From NCBI GenBank assembly GCA_020310875.1, contig CM035417.1, forward strand, positions 110,874,648-110,938,647: 64,000 nt of DNA, read 5' to 3'. The notes under the pieces are model-generated. The model was not told the DNA's origin and ran no database searches. It worked only from the letters and a program-made list of their open reading frames with translations. Position numbers and translations under genes: made by a program. This document shows, one piece after another, positions 9,238 through 19,839 of the stretch. Each line of letters begins with the position of its first letter. Positions within the stretch are counted from its first letter, which is position 1. This DNA is from Ceratopteris richardii. Its lineage: Eukaryota > Streptophyta > Polypodiopsida > Polypodiales > Pteridaceae.

Positions 9238-9459
9238 GCAAAAAAATATGCTGGAGATCAAGATGTATCTTGGTGGGAGGACTTTTTCAATCATCAAGAA
9301 GAGATTATACAGTATACAATTTCAGTTCATTGGCTAGTTGATGTTCCATTCACATGGGATTTTTGTACACAAAGATCTGTGAATGTGGCCCAAGCATGTA
9401 ATGCAGATGCACTTCAAAGTTTTATACATCCACCAAAAAGAACTCTTTTTATGACATAG
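9238..9459 (+). pseudogene. transposase-like (DUF7869-type) gene, 3' part after the insertion
   Basis: Directly after the LTR element and one copy of its GCGT target duplication, the frame broken at 4177 resumes without shift for 73 codons to TAG 9457. It starts AKKYAGDQDVSWWEDFF and ends KRTLFMT. The exact frame continuity across a 5-kb element is good evidence that both halves were one uninterrupted ORF when the element landed. The 5'-truncated copia fragment begins about 25 bp after the stop, so the true C terminus may have been lost. Confidence 0.6.
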
Positions 9460-9484
9460 TTCTCGTTTGTTATGACTCGTTGTT

Positions 9485-11024
9485 TATGCATATATGAACA
9501 AAGTAGTAGAAGATCATGAGCCCAATTGCTATGAAGAGGCAATGCAAGAAGAGATTGACGCACTTGAGGAGAATCAAACATGGACTCTAGTATCCAAGAA
9601 GGAGAACATGAAGGTAATAGGTAATAAGTGGGTGTATAAAGTAAAGAGGAATTCAAATGGATCTATTTCTAGGTTCAAAGCAAGATTAGTGGCCAAGGGT
9701 TTTGCACAAACTTATGGAGTGGACTTCGAAGAGACATTCAGCCTGGTGGCAAAGATGAGCACTATTAGGACACTCATTGCAATGGCTATTAGCAAAGGAT
9801 GGAAGCTCTTCCAATTGGATATCAAGAATGCCTTTCTCAATGGAGACTTGGAAGAAGATGTATACATGGAGCAACCACTAGGTTTTGTTCATAAAGAGTT
9901 TCCACATCATGTTTGTAGGTTGAAGAAGGCACTTTATGGCCTAAAACAAGCCCCAAGGGCTTGGAACCAAAGATTGGTGGACTATTGGATCAAATGTGGT
10001 TACAATCAATGCAAGGAGGATCCATCTCTCTTCATCAAACAAAGAGGAGAACTTGTAGTCTACATGTGTATGTATGTAGATGATCTTATCATTATAGGTA
10101 ATGATACAAAGGGCATTGAGGAGATCAAGGCAAAGCTTGGAAAGGAGTTTAGGATCTCTGATCTTGGAGATCTTAGGTATTTTCTTGGCATTGAAGTTGT
10201 ATACAAAGAAGAAGGTATTATGCTCATAGAAAGGAAGTATATTCTAGACCTACTTGAGAGGTTTGGGATGCTACATTGCAAGCCTATTTCAAATCCCATG
10301 GAAGTTAATGTAAAGCTAAGCTCCATTGATAGAGAACCATTAGAGGATATAACTTTGTATCGATCTATTGTAGGCTCTTTCAATTATGCCACAATAACTA
10401 GGCCCAACATAGCATATGGAGTTGGAGTGTTATCACAATTTATGCATATATAATCCAAGGACTACACACTTGCAAGGTGCAAGAAGAATGTTAAGATATC
10501 TCAAGGCCACTATAAATGAAGGATTGTTCTACTCATTTGATGATGATATGCAGGTCAAATCTTATTCCGATGCTAATTGGGCCGGTTCGAAGGAAGATAG
10601 AAGGATTACAAGTGGTTACCTAGTCATGCTAGGTAGCAAGATCATCTCATGGATTTCAAAGAAGCAAGCCACAGTGGCATTATCTTCCACCGAGGCTGAG
10701 TATAGAGCTTTGGCTCAAGTCACATGTGAGCTAATGTGGATTAAAAACTTATTTATGGAGCTTAATTTGCAGGTTGACACATATCCAATTTTTTGTGACA
10801 ATATGAGTAGCGTTCATCTAGCATCGAATCCTATCTACCATGCTAGAAACAAGCATATTGAAGTGCACTATCACTTCATAAGGGAAAAAGGTGATATCCA
10901 AGGAAGTTTTAGTACATCATATTGGTACCAAGGACCAAGTTGCCGACATGTTTACAAAGGCTTTGGATGGGATGAATGTTTACAAAGGTTTACAAAAGCT
11001 TTGGAATTGAAGCTTGAGGGGGAG
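9485..11024 (+). pseudogene. copia polyprotein, reverse transcriptase and RNase H part, frameshifted
   Basis: The frame from about 9485 (YAYMNKVV) carries RT motifs: NKWVYKVKR, RFKARLVAKGF, LDIKNAFLNGDL, LKKALYGLKQAPRAW and catalytic YVDDLIIIG. It stops at 10453 because of a small insertion in a TA run (about 10446-10453). The next frame holds RNase H (SDANWAGSKEDRR, SSTEAEYRAL, HIEVHYHFIREK). A second shift near 10888 moves the tail (DQVADMFTKALDG) to a third frame. Gag, protease and integrase are missing, so the element is 5'-truncated at the junction with the transposase-like gene. It is related to the complete copia element at 13.5-19.8 kb. Confidence 0.85.
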
Positions 11025-12011
11025 TGTTAAAAGTCAAGCTTCAAGCTAAACATTCATGGGGAATCGTTTATGGACATGTGGAGCAATCAAAGGAAGCCAA
11101 AAGCCATGAGATTCCATCAAGAAAATTCACTCAACCACTCCCCAAGTCATCTCAACTAAGTCCTCCAAGTTAGGAGGCTGATTCGGAAAGATACTTCCTA
11201 GATTTTAGGGCCACACTTCTCATGATAAAAGGAGCATGTATCACAACTTCTTTTGGGCCATCTTCTTGGAGTTTTAGCTCATGTAAAGTGAGCACTAAGT
11301 GGTGGAGTTGTGATAAGCAAGCCCCTTTCTTGCTTGTTTATTTTCTTTTAGTAGGCATATCTATGTGTGTGCGTAGGCAATGTTGCAACTCTCTACCCCT
11401 GAGTTGTTAGCATTGGTTCTCCCTCATATAGTATCCATTTGATGTAATTCTTGTCTCATTGGATAGCTATTAGAGATTATTTTATGCTCAAAAAATATCT
11501 AGATCAGTCTCTGAGTAATATGAGATCAACATTCATTTTAGTGAAGTTGTGTGATTGATATCTCTGTCTATGTGTAGGCTCTATTGAAATATTTTGCTCT
11601 CTATTGTAAGGGCTGGATCTCCTTCTCTATTTATCTATTTTCTATTATTATGGTGTCATTGCGTAGCTACTAAAGGTTAACCAAGTTTGAGATTCATTTC
11701 CTTTATAATCTCTGAGAAAAGCGTGCTGGAGTGAAGTGAGGTCTCTGTTTGACTAGGAATTGTGAGCATTCAACTAGCTCATGTTGTAGACATTGTTTCT
11801 CTTTGTGTAAGCATCCATTTGGAGTGAAATTTGTTTTATTGGAAAGCTCTTAGTGTCTCTTACAGGTGTACAAAATTTCACTGGAGTTATCTGCACATGT
11901 TCTGAGAAAGAGCATTTGTAGTGTGTAGAGGTCAAAGAAGGATACCTATGGAGGTCATTCACGCTTCCTCATTGCATAGGGGTTGAGATATTTCCCCCAT
12001 AATTTACAACA
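11025..12011 (+). repeat. 3' LTR of the truncated copia element
   Basis: The LTR starts TGTTAAAAGTC right after the purine tract TTGAGGGGGAG and most likely ends at ...TTACAACA (12011). It contains imperfect internal repeats of the type ATCCATTTG...ATTGGAAAGCTC, also seen in the LTRs of the complete copia copy. The right boundary is inferred from the CA ending only, since no 5' LTR is present for comparison. Confidence 0.6.
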
Positions 12012-13502
12012 ATCAATGAAGGGAATGAATGTGAAATAATCTTTGAAATGATTAGATACCATTAAACAAATATCTATACAAATTTGGTTCACTCAATACA
12101 AGTTTAGATTCTTCTAATGGAGAATATAATTTTTTGTTCATCAAAACAATATTGGAGAATATAATTTTTTGTTCTATAGCATTTATATCATTAAGCACAC
12201 TTATCGTCCCAAGAAAAATATTAGAGATTGATGTGATATGGAAATGTGGGAATTTATGAATAATCTAAACCTAACATTATGTATGTTGAAAGTGAAGCCA
12301 AAAAGGATCGAACAACTTGTATTGGTATCATATATTCTATGTTAACTTTTTATCTTCAATTATTACTATATTTCATTCTAGAGATAAAGAAAATATAAAT
12401 TTTTAATTTCGATGAGAAATCCCTTCATCATGTATTAATTCATTTCTAGAAGATCCTAGAGTTTTCCATTGTCCATCAAGAAAATGCATGTGTAGTAATC
12501 CTTGAAATAATTACACACTAGAACAAAATTATTTTCCAAAATTTTGGTTCATTCAATAAGGTATGCTTTGAGATGCTTCTCATAGAGAATGTGACTGGTT
12601 GGATTGCCGAAATAATACATTTTTCTTCAATGAACATTGAATAACATATATAGAATTTATTTTATGAACCCAAAAACAAAAGAAGAGAAGGCTTAACACC
12701 GACGCTAAATGTTCATAATCCGAAACCATTAGAATAAGAATGAATGGGACATTTCTTAGCTTAAACATAGAAGGAAAAACGATAATAATCATAGATATAT
12801 GAAATATAAGTGCTTGTGTAGAATATACAAAGAAAATCGTGTAAGTTCATAAGACACCGAATCCGCATGAGAATTTGGTTCCAATGAACTGATTCTTACG
12901 AGGGTAATGTCACATTAAAGTTGAAACAAAATGTTTATAAGAGACAAAGAAATCATGGCATAGAATACATGGTAGCTGGAATGATAAGCATACCCTTAGA
13001 AAGTGATACCTCCATGGCAAGAATAAGTCCATGAGAACGCATAGATATTGAGGCATTTGATAGGGTTAGAAAGATGGAGAATATGATTTATGATTAATTA
13101 TGTTCATAAAAAGAGCTTTTAAAAAAGGTTACACTCTTATTAATTATAAAATGTTGTATTTGTTGGAAGTGATGTAGAGCCAATAATAAACCCAAGATCT
13201 TTCCAACATTTAAAACCTTTACCACATAGAAACCTGGAGCCAAATAAGATAGGTTAATGATTAAAAAAATAGACAAGAGAATGTAAATGACTAGCTAAAT
13301 GGTATTGCAACTAATAATTACTTGATGATAATAACTATACAATGCACGTAATATACCAAAATTGAATAAAAGGGTGAATATAGCATGGATCTAGGTATAT
13401 AACTTGGATACTAGTGTTCCTAAGGGCTAGAAAAATTGAAATTGTGCCTAAGAATTAGAGAGAGTAAAAGTACATTTTAATATGAAGAAAAACTAGGACC
13501 TT
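12012..13502. other. AT-rich region without genes; decayed repeats
   Basis: No coding signal is visible on either strand. GAGAATATAATTTTTTGTT occurs twice at 12120-12175. Segments at 12015-12130 and 12485-12600 are diverged copies of each other (TTTGGTTCACTCAATA-like). About 12940-13060 matches 55570-55700 imperfectly. These are probably remnants of an old repeat. Confidence 0.45.
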
Positions 13503-14465
13503 TGTTAAAAATAAAGAAGTAAGCTCGTATATATTTTTGCAAAAAGGATTTTCTTCAAGTAGAAGGAAAATACAAAAATGAAAAATAGAAGCAGGCCAAA
13601 AGAGAATCATTCAAAAGAGAATCAAATCCAAAATCTGAATTGTAAGAGGAGTGGCTGTCCAAAGTAGTGGAGAAATGATGGAGAAGAGCTCTCAAACTCA
13701 TCATGAGAGTTTTTGGTCACTTGGCTATAAAAGAAGCAAGGGAGGACACTCAATGAGAGAGCAAGAAGGCGTGGAAGCCCCCTTGTATCTACTTCATTTG
13801 GTTTGAGTCATTTCGTTCAGTTCACTCTCATAGAGTGTGTCCAGCCGCACACCCATTTTTGGGTAGTCTACTTGTGAGAGTCATATCTCTCAACATATGT
13901 ATCCAAATTTAGTGTTTAAACATTCGTTGGAAAGCTTATCTTGAGTACTTCCTCTGTCTAGAACAGTTTTATGAAATTCTTTATGGTCTCTGAGTTATTC
14001 AGGTTTTAGTGAAGTCCAGTTTTCAGCTGTGTCCAGCCGCACACCCATTTTTGGGTAGTCTACTTGTGAGAGTCATATCTCTCAACATATGTATCCAAAT
14101 TTAGTGTTTAAACATTCGTTGGAAAGCTTATCTTGAGTACTTCCTCTGTCTAGAACAGTTTTATGAAATTCTTTATGCTCTCGGAGTTATTCAGGTTTTA
14201 GTGAAGTCCAGTTTTCAGCCTAACTGAGTGGACAGGTAGTCTGTTTTGAATCAAATAGTTGACAACTCAAATCTACTCCAAATTGAGTGTTTGATATCTC
14301 ATTTGAAAGCTCTAGGTGTCTAATTTGAGTGACCAAAGTTTCAAGTTCATTGGATATTTCAGTTGGTACCAGTTTTTATTTGAAGGTTCTGCTGTTGGCA
14401 AGAGTCTTCATCCTGAGAAGGTCTTCTACACTTTCCGCTGCGATTAGGAGAGGAATTCTCCAACA
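13503..14465 (+). repeat. 5' LTR of the complete copia element
   Basis: Runs from TGTTAAAAATAAAG to CTCCAACA. TATAAAAG at 13726-13733 is the likely TATA box. A 192-bp segment starting GTGTCCAGCCGCACACCC is duplicated in tandem (about 13837-14220), and both LTRs share the duplication. Confidence 0.95.
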
Positions 14466-14467
14466 TT

Positions 14468-14479
14468 TGGTATCAGAGC
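14468..14479 (+). promoter_or_regulatory. primer-binding site, initiator tRNA-Met type
   Basis: TGGTATCAGAGC lies 2 bp after the LTR and is the standard plant copia primer-binding site, complementary to the 3' end of initiator tRNA-Met. Confidence 0.95.
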
Positions 14480-14614
14480 CTTGGAGTTTGAAGAGGCAAA
14501 GCATTGGAACTAAACTGAAGCAAAGGGAAAGCTACAAATCAAGGGGGAGCTTCGTGAATTCAAGAGAGAGCGCCACAACATACTTGAGGTAAACTTCAAT
14601 CTTGGAAGTTTTCA

Positions 14615-17600
14615 ATGGCTGATTTAGGACAACAAGTTGAGAAGTTAGACAAAGACAATTTTCAGTCTTGGAGGTATAGAATGATAAATTACCTTAAAGG
14701 TAAAGGTTTATGGGGTTTAGTTAGTGGAGATGATCCACAACCGGTAGACCTTGAAGATCCCAACATTACTCCGGCACAAAGGAGACAATTTGCTGATTGG
14801 GAAGAGAGGAATCGAAGGGTGATGTTCCTCATCTCACAAGTTATTTCTAACACTATGATTGGTCATGTGCAAAGCTTAGAAACAGCCAAAGAAGTTTGGG
14901 AAGCATTGGAGAAGGTGTATGCTACCTCAACAAGGTCTCGGAGGATGCAACTCAAGAACGAGCTCAACAACATGAAGAAAAGCTCAAACCAAAGCATTAG
15001 TGAGTATACATTGAGGATTAAGGAGCTTCGAGATCAACTAGCATCAGTTGGATGCAAGATAGAAGAGGAAGACATCATCCAAACAGCCCTCAATGGCTTG
15101 AGGAGTGAAGAAAAGTGGAAGCCCCTCATCACAAACATCCTTTATAGAGATCCTCTACCAACATTCGATGAAATTATACCAAATCTTGTGGCTGAAGAGG
15201 TTGCTCAACAAGGAGAAGGCAACAAAGGTAAGGACAGCCATAGTCAAATGTTATATGCAGGAAGAGGTAGAGGAAGAAACTCAAGAGGAGGCTCGAGAGG
15301 AAGAGGAAGAAGCTACAACAATACAAATTTCAGCCAACACAACTCGGACGACAACAAGGACAACTCAAATGACAACACACATGGAAGAGGTCGAGGAAGA
15401 AATAGAGGAAGAGGTCGAGGTTCATACAATCCTCATAAAGGTATAACATGTTATCATTGTGGTAAACTAGGACATTATGCAAATGATTGTTGGCAAAAGA
15501 ATGGAAGGCTGAATGGAGGCAACCAAAGGAGCCAAAATAACTATGCAAGTACATCAAGTGAAGGAGACAAACAAACCATGCTTGCCATGAAGCATGACTA
15601 CAACAACTCGAGAAGTGATGACCAAAAATGGTTCATAGATTCAGGTTGCAGCAACCATATGACATGCCAAGGAGATTTGTTCACAAAGCTACAAGCTCCA
15701 AGTGGAAAAGGATGTGTAGAGACCGGCGATGAAACTCAACACACAATTGAGCATGTTGGAGATATCGAGCTTGGAGACAAGAAGGTATTGGCTGATGTTC
15801 TTCATGTTCCTACTATTGCAAAGAATTTGATTTCAGTAGGACAAATGGTAGAGAAAGGATATCATGTTATCTTCAATGAAAAAGGCTGCTTTATAAAGAA
15901 TCCAAAAGAAGGATTCAAGGTCATTGCTCAAGGAAGGAAAGAAGGAAGGATGTTCACTTTGGACATTCAACAACCGCATGGAAAGGTGATGTATATTCAG
16001 TTTGGAAACAAGAGGATAGCTGAAATCGATTTGTGGAACAAAAGGTTTGGACATATCAACATTCCCAAGCTCAAGGACATGAGCAACCATGAAGTGGTAA
16101 GAGGTCTTCCAAGATTCAATGATGCCGGACTACATGAGTTTTGTGAAGCATGCCAACTAGGAAAGCAAACTCGACAACCATTCAAGAAAAGCAACTATGT
16201 GGCAAGGAATGTCCTCGACTTGATACACACGGATGTATGGGGACCATCACAACAACCATCAGTGGCTGGTAATAGATATTTTGTCACTTTTATTGATGAT
16301 CATTCAAGGAAAGTATGGATGTTTTGCATAAAACAAAAATCAGATGTGTTCTCCATGTTCAAGAGATTTAAAGCACAGGTAGAAAAGGAAACAGGACGCT
16401 ACATAAAGACCTTGAGGTCCGATGGAGGAGGAGAATATTTCTCCAAAGAATTTTCAGACTTTCTTTATGAAAATGGAATCAAGAGACAATTTACATGTAG
16501 GTACACACCTCAACAAAATGGAATAGCTGAAAGGAAAAATCGACATATCACAGAAGTTGCAAGATGCATGCTCAACGAGATGAAGATGCCACTAAACTAT
16601 TGGGCTGAAGCAACTAGTACGGCCGTTTATTTGATGAACAAGTGCACAACGGCTGGAGTGCATAATCTAACTCCCGAGGAGGTTTATTCCGGTAAGAAGC
16701 CTGACCTTACACATCTCAAAGTTTTTGGATGTGTGTGTTATGTTCACATCCCTCAAGAACTAAGGACAAAGATGGAGGCAAAGTCCGAAAAATGTATTTT
16801 TATTGGATATTCATCGGAGCAAAAGGGATATAGGTGCTACAATCCGGTGACAAAGGAGCTACGAGTCTCACGAGATGTGGTATTTGATGAGCTAAGACCA
16901 TGGTTTGGAGACAAAGGGAAAGAGAAGACTCTTGAAGAAGATTGCGAAGATGATGAAGGTGCTGTCCAAGAAGAATTTCAGCAAACAAGCACTCAAATGT
17001 CAGGTCCAGAAGCTTCTACATCACTTGGAGAAAGCTCAACATGGAAGGGGAGGCTAAGGAGTCATTCCTCATCACCAACATCAGCTTATGAAAGATCTAA
17101 AGCCGAAAGTGCTGCCCAAAATAGTGATTCAAATACAAGTGAAGAAGAGTATGAAGAGGTGATCACACCGAAGGTAAAGTTGAACCGATTGAAGAAGCAA
17201 TGTTCAAAAGGAAATGAAAGGAGGTCTTCAAGAGCAAGGTATCCAATTGAAAGGCTGAGCTATGATAGTTTTATTGCAAAACATTTTGCATATATGACAC
17301 AGGTGGTCAAAGATAAAGAACCGGATGCATATGAAGAAGCATGTACACAAAAAGAATGGCAAGAAGCTATGCAAGAAGAGATGAAAGCTCTCAAGGACAA
17401 TCACACATGGGAGCTAGTTCCAAAGGCTGAAGGTATGAAGATTGTTCCAAATAAATGGGTGTTTAAAATAAAGAGAAATGCTGACGGCTCTCTAGTAAGG
17501 CATAAAGCTAGACTAGTAGCAAAAGGATTCAAGCAAACTCACGGCATCGATTATGAAGAGACTTTCAGCCCGGTTGCAAAGATGGGAACAATTAGAACCT

Positions 17601-18955
17601 TGATTGGAGTGAGTGCAGCAAGGAGATGGCCATTGTACCAACTCGACATAAAAAATGCTTTTCTCAATGGTGAACTTCAAGAAGAGGTATACATGAGTCA
17701 ACCGATTGGATTTGAAGACAAAAAGCATCCAAATTTTGTTTGTAGATTGAAGAAAGCTTTGTATGGGCTGAAGCAAGCACCACGTGCTTGGAATCAAAGA
17801 TTGGTCGAGTACCTCACAAGGTGTGGGTATAGTCCAAGTAATGCAGATCCCTCTCTCTACATGAAGAAAGAAGAAGGCAAGCAGGTATATATTTGCATAT
17901 ACGTTGATGATCTCATCATAACAGGAAGTAATGTTACAGGAATACAAGAGATCAAAAGGAAACTCGGTAAGGAGTTTAAAATTTCAGATCTTGGTGAGCT
18001 GAAATACTTTTTAGGCATTGAGATAGTCTATGGGAAAGATGGCATTTACTTAATGCAAAGAAAGTACCTATTGGATGTTCTTTTTAGATTTGGAATGAGT
18101 GAATGCAAACCACTCACTCAACCTATGGACACAAATGTGAAGCTATGCTCAAATGATGGAGAGAAGTTACATGATGTAACTACATACAGGAGTATTATAG
18201 GTTCATTGATCTATGCTACGATCACAAGACTAGATTTGTGTTATATTGTTGGAGTTCTTTCTCAATTTATGCAAGCTCCAATAAGTGAACATTTAAATTC
18301 AGCCAAACGAGTGCTAAGATATGTGAAGCACACTGTCAATCATGCATTGTTTTATAGATATGATGAAGAATTGCAGGTAAAGGGCTTCAGTGATGCTGAT
18401 TGGGCTGGTTCCAAGGAGGATAGAAGATCCACTTCAGGTTATGTGTTCATGATAGGTAGCAAACCTATCACATGGAGCTCAAAGAAGCAACCTACTGTTG
18501 CACTATCATCTACAGAAGCTGAATATAGAGGTTTAGCCTTTGCAACTTGTGAAGCTATGTGGATTAAGAAGCTCTTGGCTGATCTTGATGTGCAGGTGGA
18601 GACCATTCCAATTTATGGTGACAACATGTCAAGCATTCACTTGACAAACAATCCAATGTTTCATGCACGAAGCAAGCACATAGAAGTGCATTATCATTAT
18701 GTTCGAGAAAAAGTTTTGAGCAAGGATGTGGATATAAAGTTCATTGGAACTAATGACCAGGTTGCAGACATGCTTACAAAGTCCCTCGATGCTTCTAAGC
18801 TCAAAAGGTTCAAGGACGACATCAACTTACAAGATATGGTTGAAGGTGCAAGCTCACATGTGAGCTTGAGGGGGAGTGTTAAAAATAAAGAAGTAAGCTC
18901 GTATATATTTTTGCAAAAAGGATTTTCTTCAAGTAGAAGGAAAATACAAAAATGA
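14615..18955 (+). CDS. copia gag-pol polyprotein (1446 aa), intact
   Basis: One ORF encodes the whole set in copia order. Gag (UBN2-type, residues about 1-200) is followed by an Arg/Gly-rich stretch. A CCHC knuckle begins at C279 (CYHCGKLGHYANDC). The protease has the active site D342-S-G in WFIDSGCSNHMT. A pre-integrase zinc region is followed by an integrase with D540 (HTDVWGP), D603 (RSDGGGEY) and E639 (QNGIAER), a DD35E spacing. RT has YVDD with D1098 and D1099. RNase H has D1260 (SDADWAGS) and E1301 (STEAEYR), ending in VADMLTKSLD. The start is the first in-frame ATG (MADLGQQVEKLDKDNFQSW), 149 bp after the LTR. The frame does not stop at the polypurine tract but runs 79 bases into the 3' LTR. 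Confidence 0.95.
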   Translation: MADLGQQVEKLDKDNFQSWRYRMINYLKGKGLWGLVSGDDPQPVDLEDPNITPAQRRQFADWEERNRRVMFLISQVISNTMIGHVQSLETAKEVWEALEKVYATSTRSRRMQLKNELNNMKKSSNQSISEYTLRIKELRDQLASVGCKIEEEDIIQTALNGLRSEEKWKPLITNILYRDPLPTFDEIIPNLVAEEVAQQGEGNKGKDSHSQMLYAGRGRGRNSRGGSRGRGRSYNNTNFSQHNSDDNKDNSNDNTHGRGRGRNRGRGRGSYNPHKGITCYHCGKLGHYANDCWQKNGRLNGGNQRSQNNYASTSSEGDKQTMLAMKHDYNNSRSDDQKWFIDSGCSNHMTCQGDLFTKLQAPSGKGCVETGDETQHTIEHVGDIELGDKKVLADVLHVPTIAKNLISVGQMVEKGYHVIFNEKGCFIKNPKEGFKVIAQGRKEGRMFTLDIQQPHGKVMYIQFGNKRIAEIDLWNKRFGHINIPKLKDMSNHEVVRGLPRFNDAGLHEFCEACQLGKQTRQPFKKSNYVARNVLDLIHTDVWGPSQQPSVAGNRYFVTFIDDHSRKVWMFCIKQKSDVFSMFKRFKAQVEKETGRYIKTLRSDGGGEYFSKEFSDFLYENGIKRQFTCRYTPQQNGIAERKNRHITEVARCMLNEMKMPLNYWAEATSTAVYLMNKCTTAGVHNLTPEEVYSGKKPDLTHLKVFGCVCYVHIPQELRTKMEAKSEKCIFIGYSSEQKGYRCYNPVTKELRVSRDVVFDELRPWFGDKGKEKTLEEDCEDDEGAVQEEFQQTSTQMSGPEASTSLGESSTWKGRLRSHSSSPTSAYERSKAESAAQNSDSNTSEEEYEEVITPKVKLNRLKKQCSKGNERRSSRARYPIERLSYDSFIAKHFAYMTQVVKDKEPDAYEEACTQKEWQEAMQEEMKALKDNHTWELVPKAEGMKIVPNKWVFKIKRNADGSLVRHKARLVAKGFKQTHGIDYEETFSPVAKMGTIRTLIGVSAARRWPLYQLDIKNAFLNGELQEEVYMSQPIGFEDKKHPNFVCRLKKALYGLKQAPRAWNQRLVEYLTRCGYSPSNADPSLYMKKEEGKQVYICIYVDDLIITGSNVTGIQEIKRKLGKEFKISDLGELKYFLGIEIVYGKDGIYLMQRKYLLDVLFRFGMSECKPLTQPMDTNVKLCSNDGEKLHDVTTYRSIIGSLIYATITRLDLCYIVGVLSQFMQAPISEHLNSAKRVLRYVKHTVNHALFYRYDEELQVKGFSDADWAGSKEDRRSTSGYVFMIGSKPITWSSKKQPTVALSSTEAEYRGLAFATCEAMWIKKLLADLDVQVETIPIYGDNMSSIHLTNNPMFHARSKHIEVHYHYVREKVLSKDVDIKFIGTNDQVADMLTKSLDASKLKRFKDDINLQDMVEGASSHVSLRGSVKNKEVSSYIFLQKGFSSSRRKIQK
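18868..18876 (+). promoter_or_regulatory. polypurine tract
   Basis: GAGGGGGAG immediately precedes the 3' LTR and is the expected start of plus-strand DNA synthesis. It lies inside the polyprotein frame. Confidence 0.85.
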
Positions 18956-19839
18956 AAAATAGAAGCAGGCCAAAAGAGAATCATTCAAAAGAGAATCAAA
19001 TCCAAAATCTGAATTGTAAGAGGAGTGGCTGTCCAAAGTAGTGGAGAAATGATGGAGAAGAGCTCTCAAACTCATCATGAGAGTTTTTGGTCACTTGGCT
19101 ATAAAAGAAGCAAGGGAGGACACTCAATGAGAGAGCAAGAAGGCGTGGAAGCCCCCTTGTATCTACTTCATTTGGTTTGAGTCATTTCGTTCAGTTCACT
19201 CTCATAGAGTGTGTCCAGCCGCACACCCATTTTTGGGTAGTCTACTTGTGAGAGTCATATCTCTCAACATATGTATCCAAATTTAGTGTTTAAACATTCG
19301 TTGGAAAGCTTATCTTGAGTACTTCCTCTGTCTAGAACAGTTTTATGAAATTCTTTATGGTCTCTGAGTTATTCAGGTTTTAGTGAAGTCCAGTTTTCAG
19401 CTGTGTCCAGCCGCACACCCATTTTTGGGTAGTCTACTTGTGAGAGTCATATCTCTCAACATATGTATCCAAATTTAGTGTTTAAACATTCGTTGGAAAG
19501 CTTATCTTGAGTACTTCCTCTGTCTAGAATAGTTTTATGAAATTCTTTATGCTCTCTGAGTTATTCAGGTTTTAGTGAAGTCCAGTTTTCAGCCTAACTG
19601 AGTGGACAGGTAGTCTGTTTTGAATCAAATAGTTGACAACTCAAATCTACTCCAAATTGAGTGTTTGATATCTCATTTGAAAGCTCTAGGTGTCTAGTTT
19701 GAGTGACCAAAGTTTCAAGTTCATTGGATATTTCAGTTGGTACCAGTTGTTATTTGAAGGTTCTGCTGTTGGCAAGAGTCTTCATCCTGAGAAGGTCTTC
19801 TACACTTTCCGCTGCGATTAGGAGAGGAATTCTCCAACA
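18877..19839 (+). repeat. 3' LTR of the complete copia element
   Basis: Same length as the 5' LTR (963 bp) and differs at about four bases (for example GAACAG/GAATAG, CTCGG/CTCTG). TATAAAAG is at 19100-19107. Confidence 0.95.

Larger units (their letters stand above)
13503..19839 (+). mobile_element. complete, apparently intact Ty1/copia retrotransposon
   Basis: Element of 6337 bp with 963-bp LTRs (13503-14465, 18877-19839) that differ at about four positions, an initiator tRNA-Met primer-binding site, a polypurine tract and one uninterrupted polyprotein ORF. All catalytic residues expected for protease, integrase, RT and RNase H are present. The flanks ACCTT and CATTT do not form a target duplication, which is unusual for such a young copy and points to a recombinant or to a changed flank. 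It adjoins a minus-strand copia LTR on its right. Confidence 0.95.
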
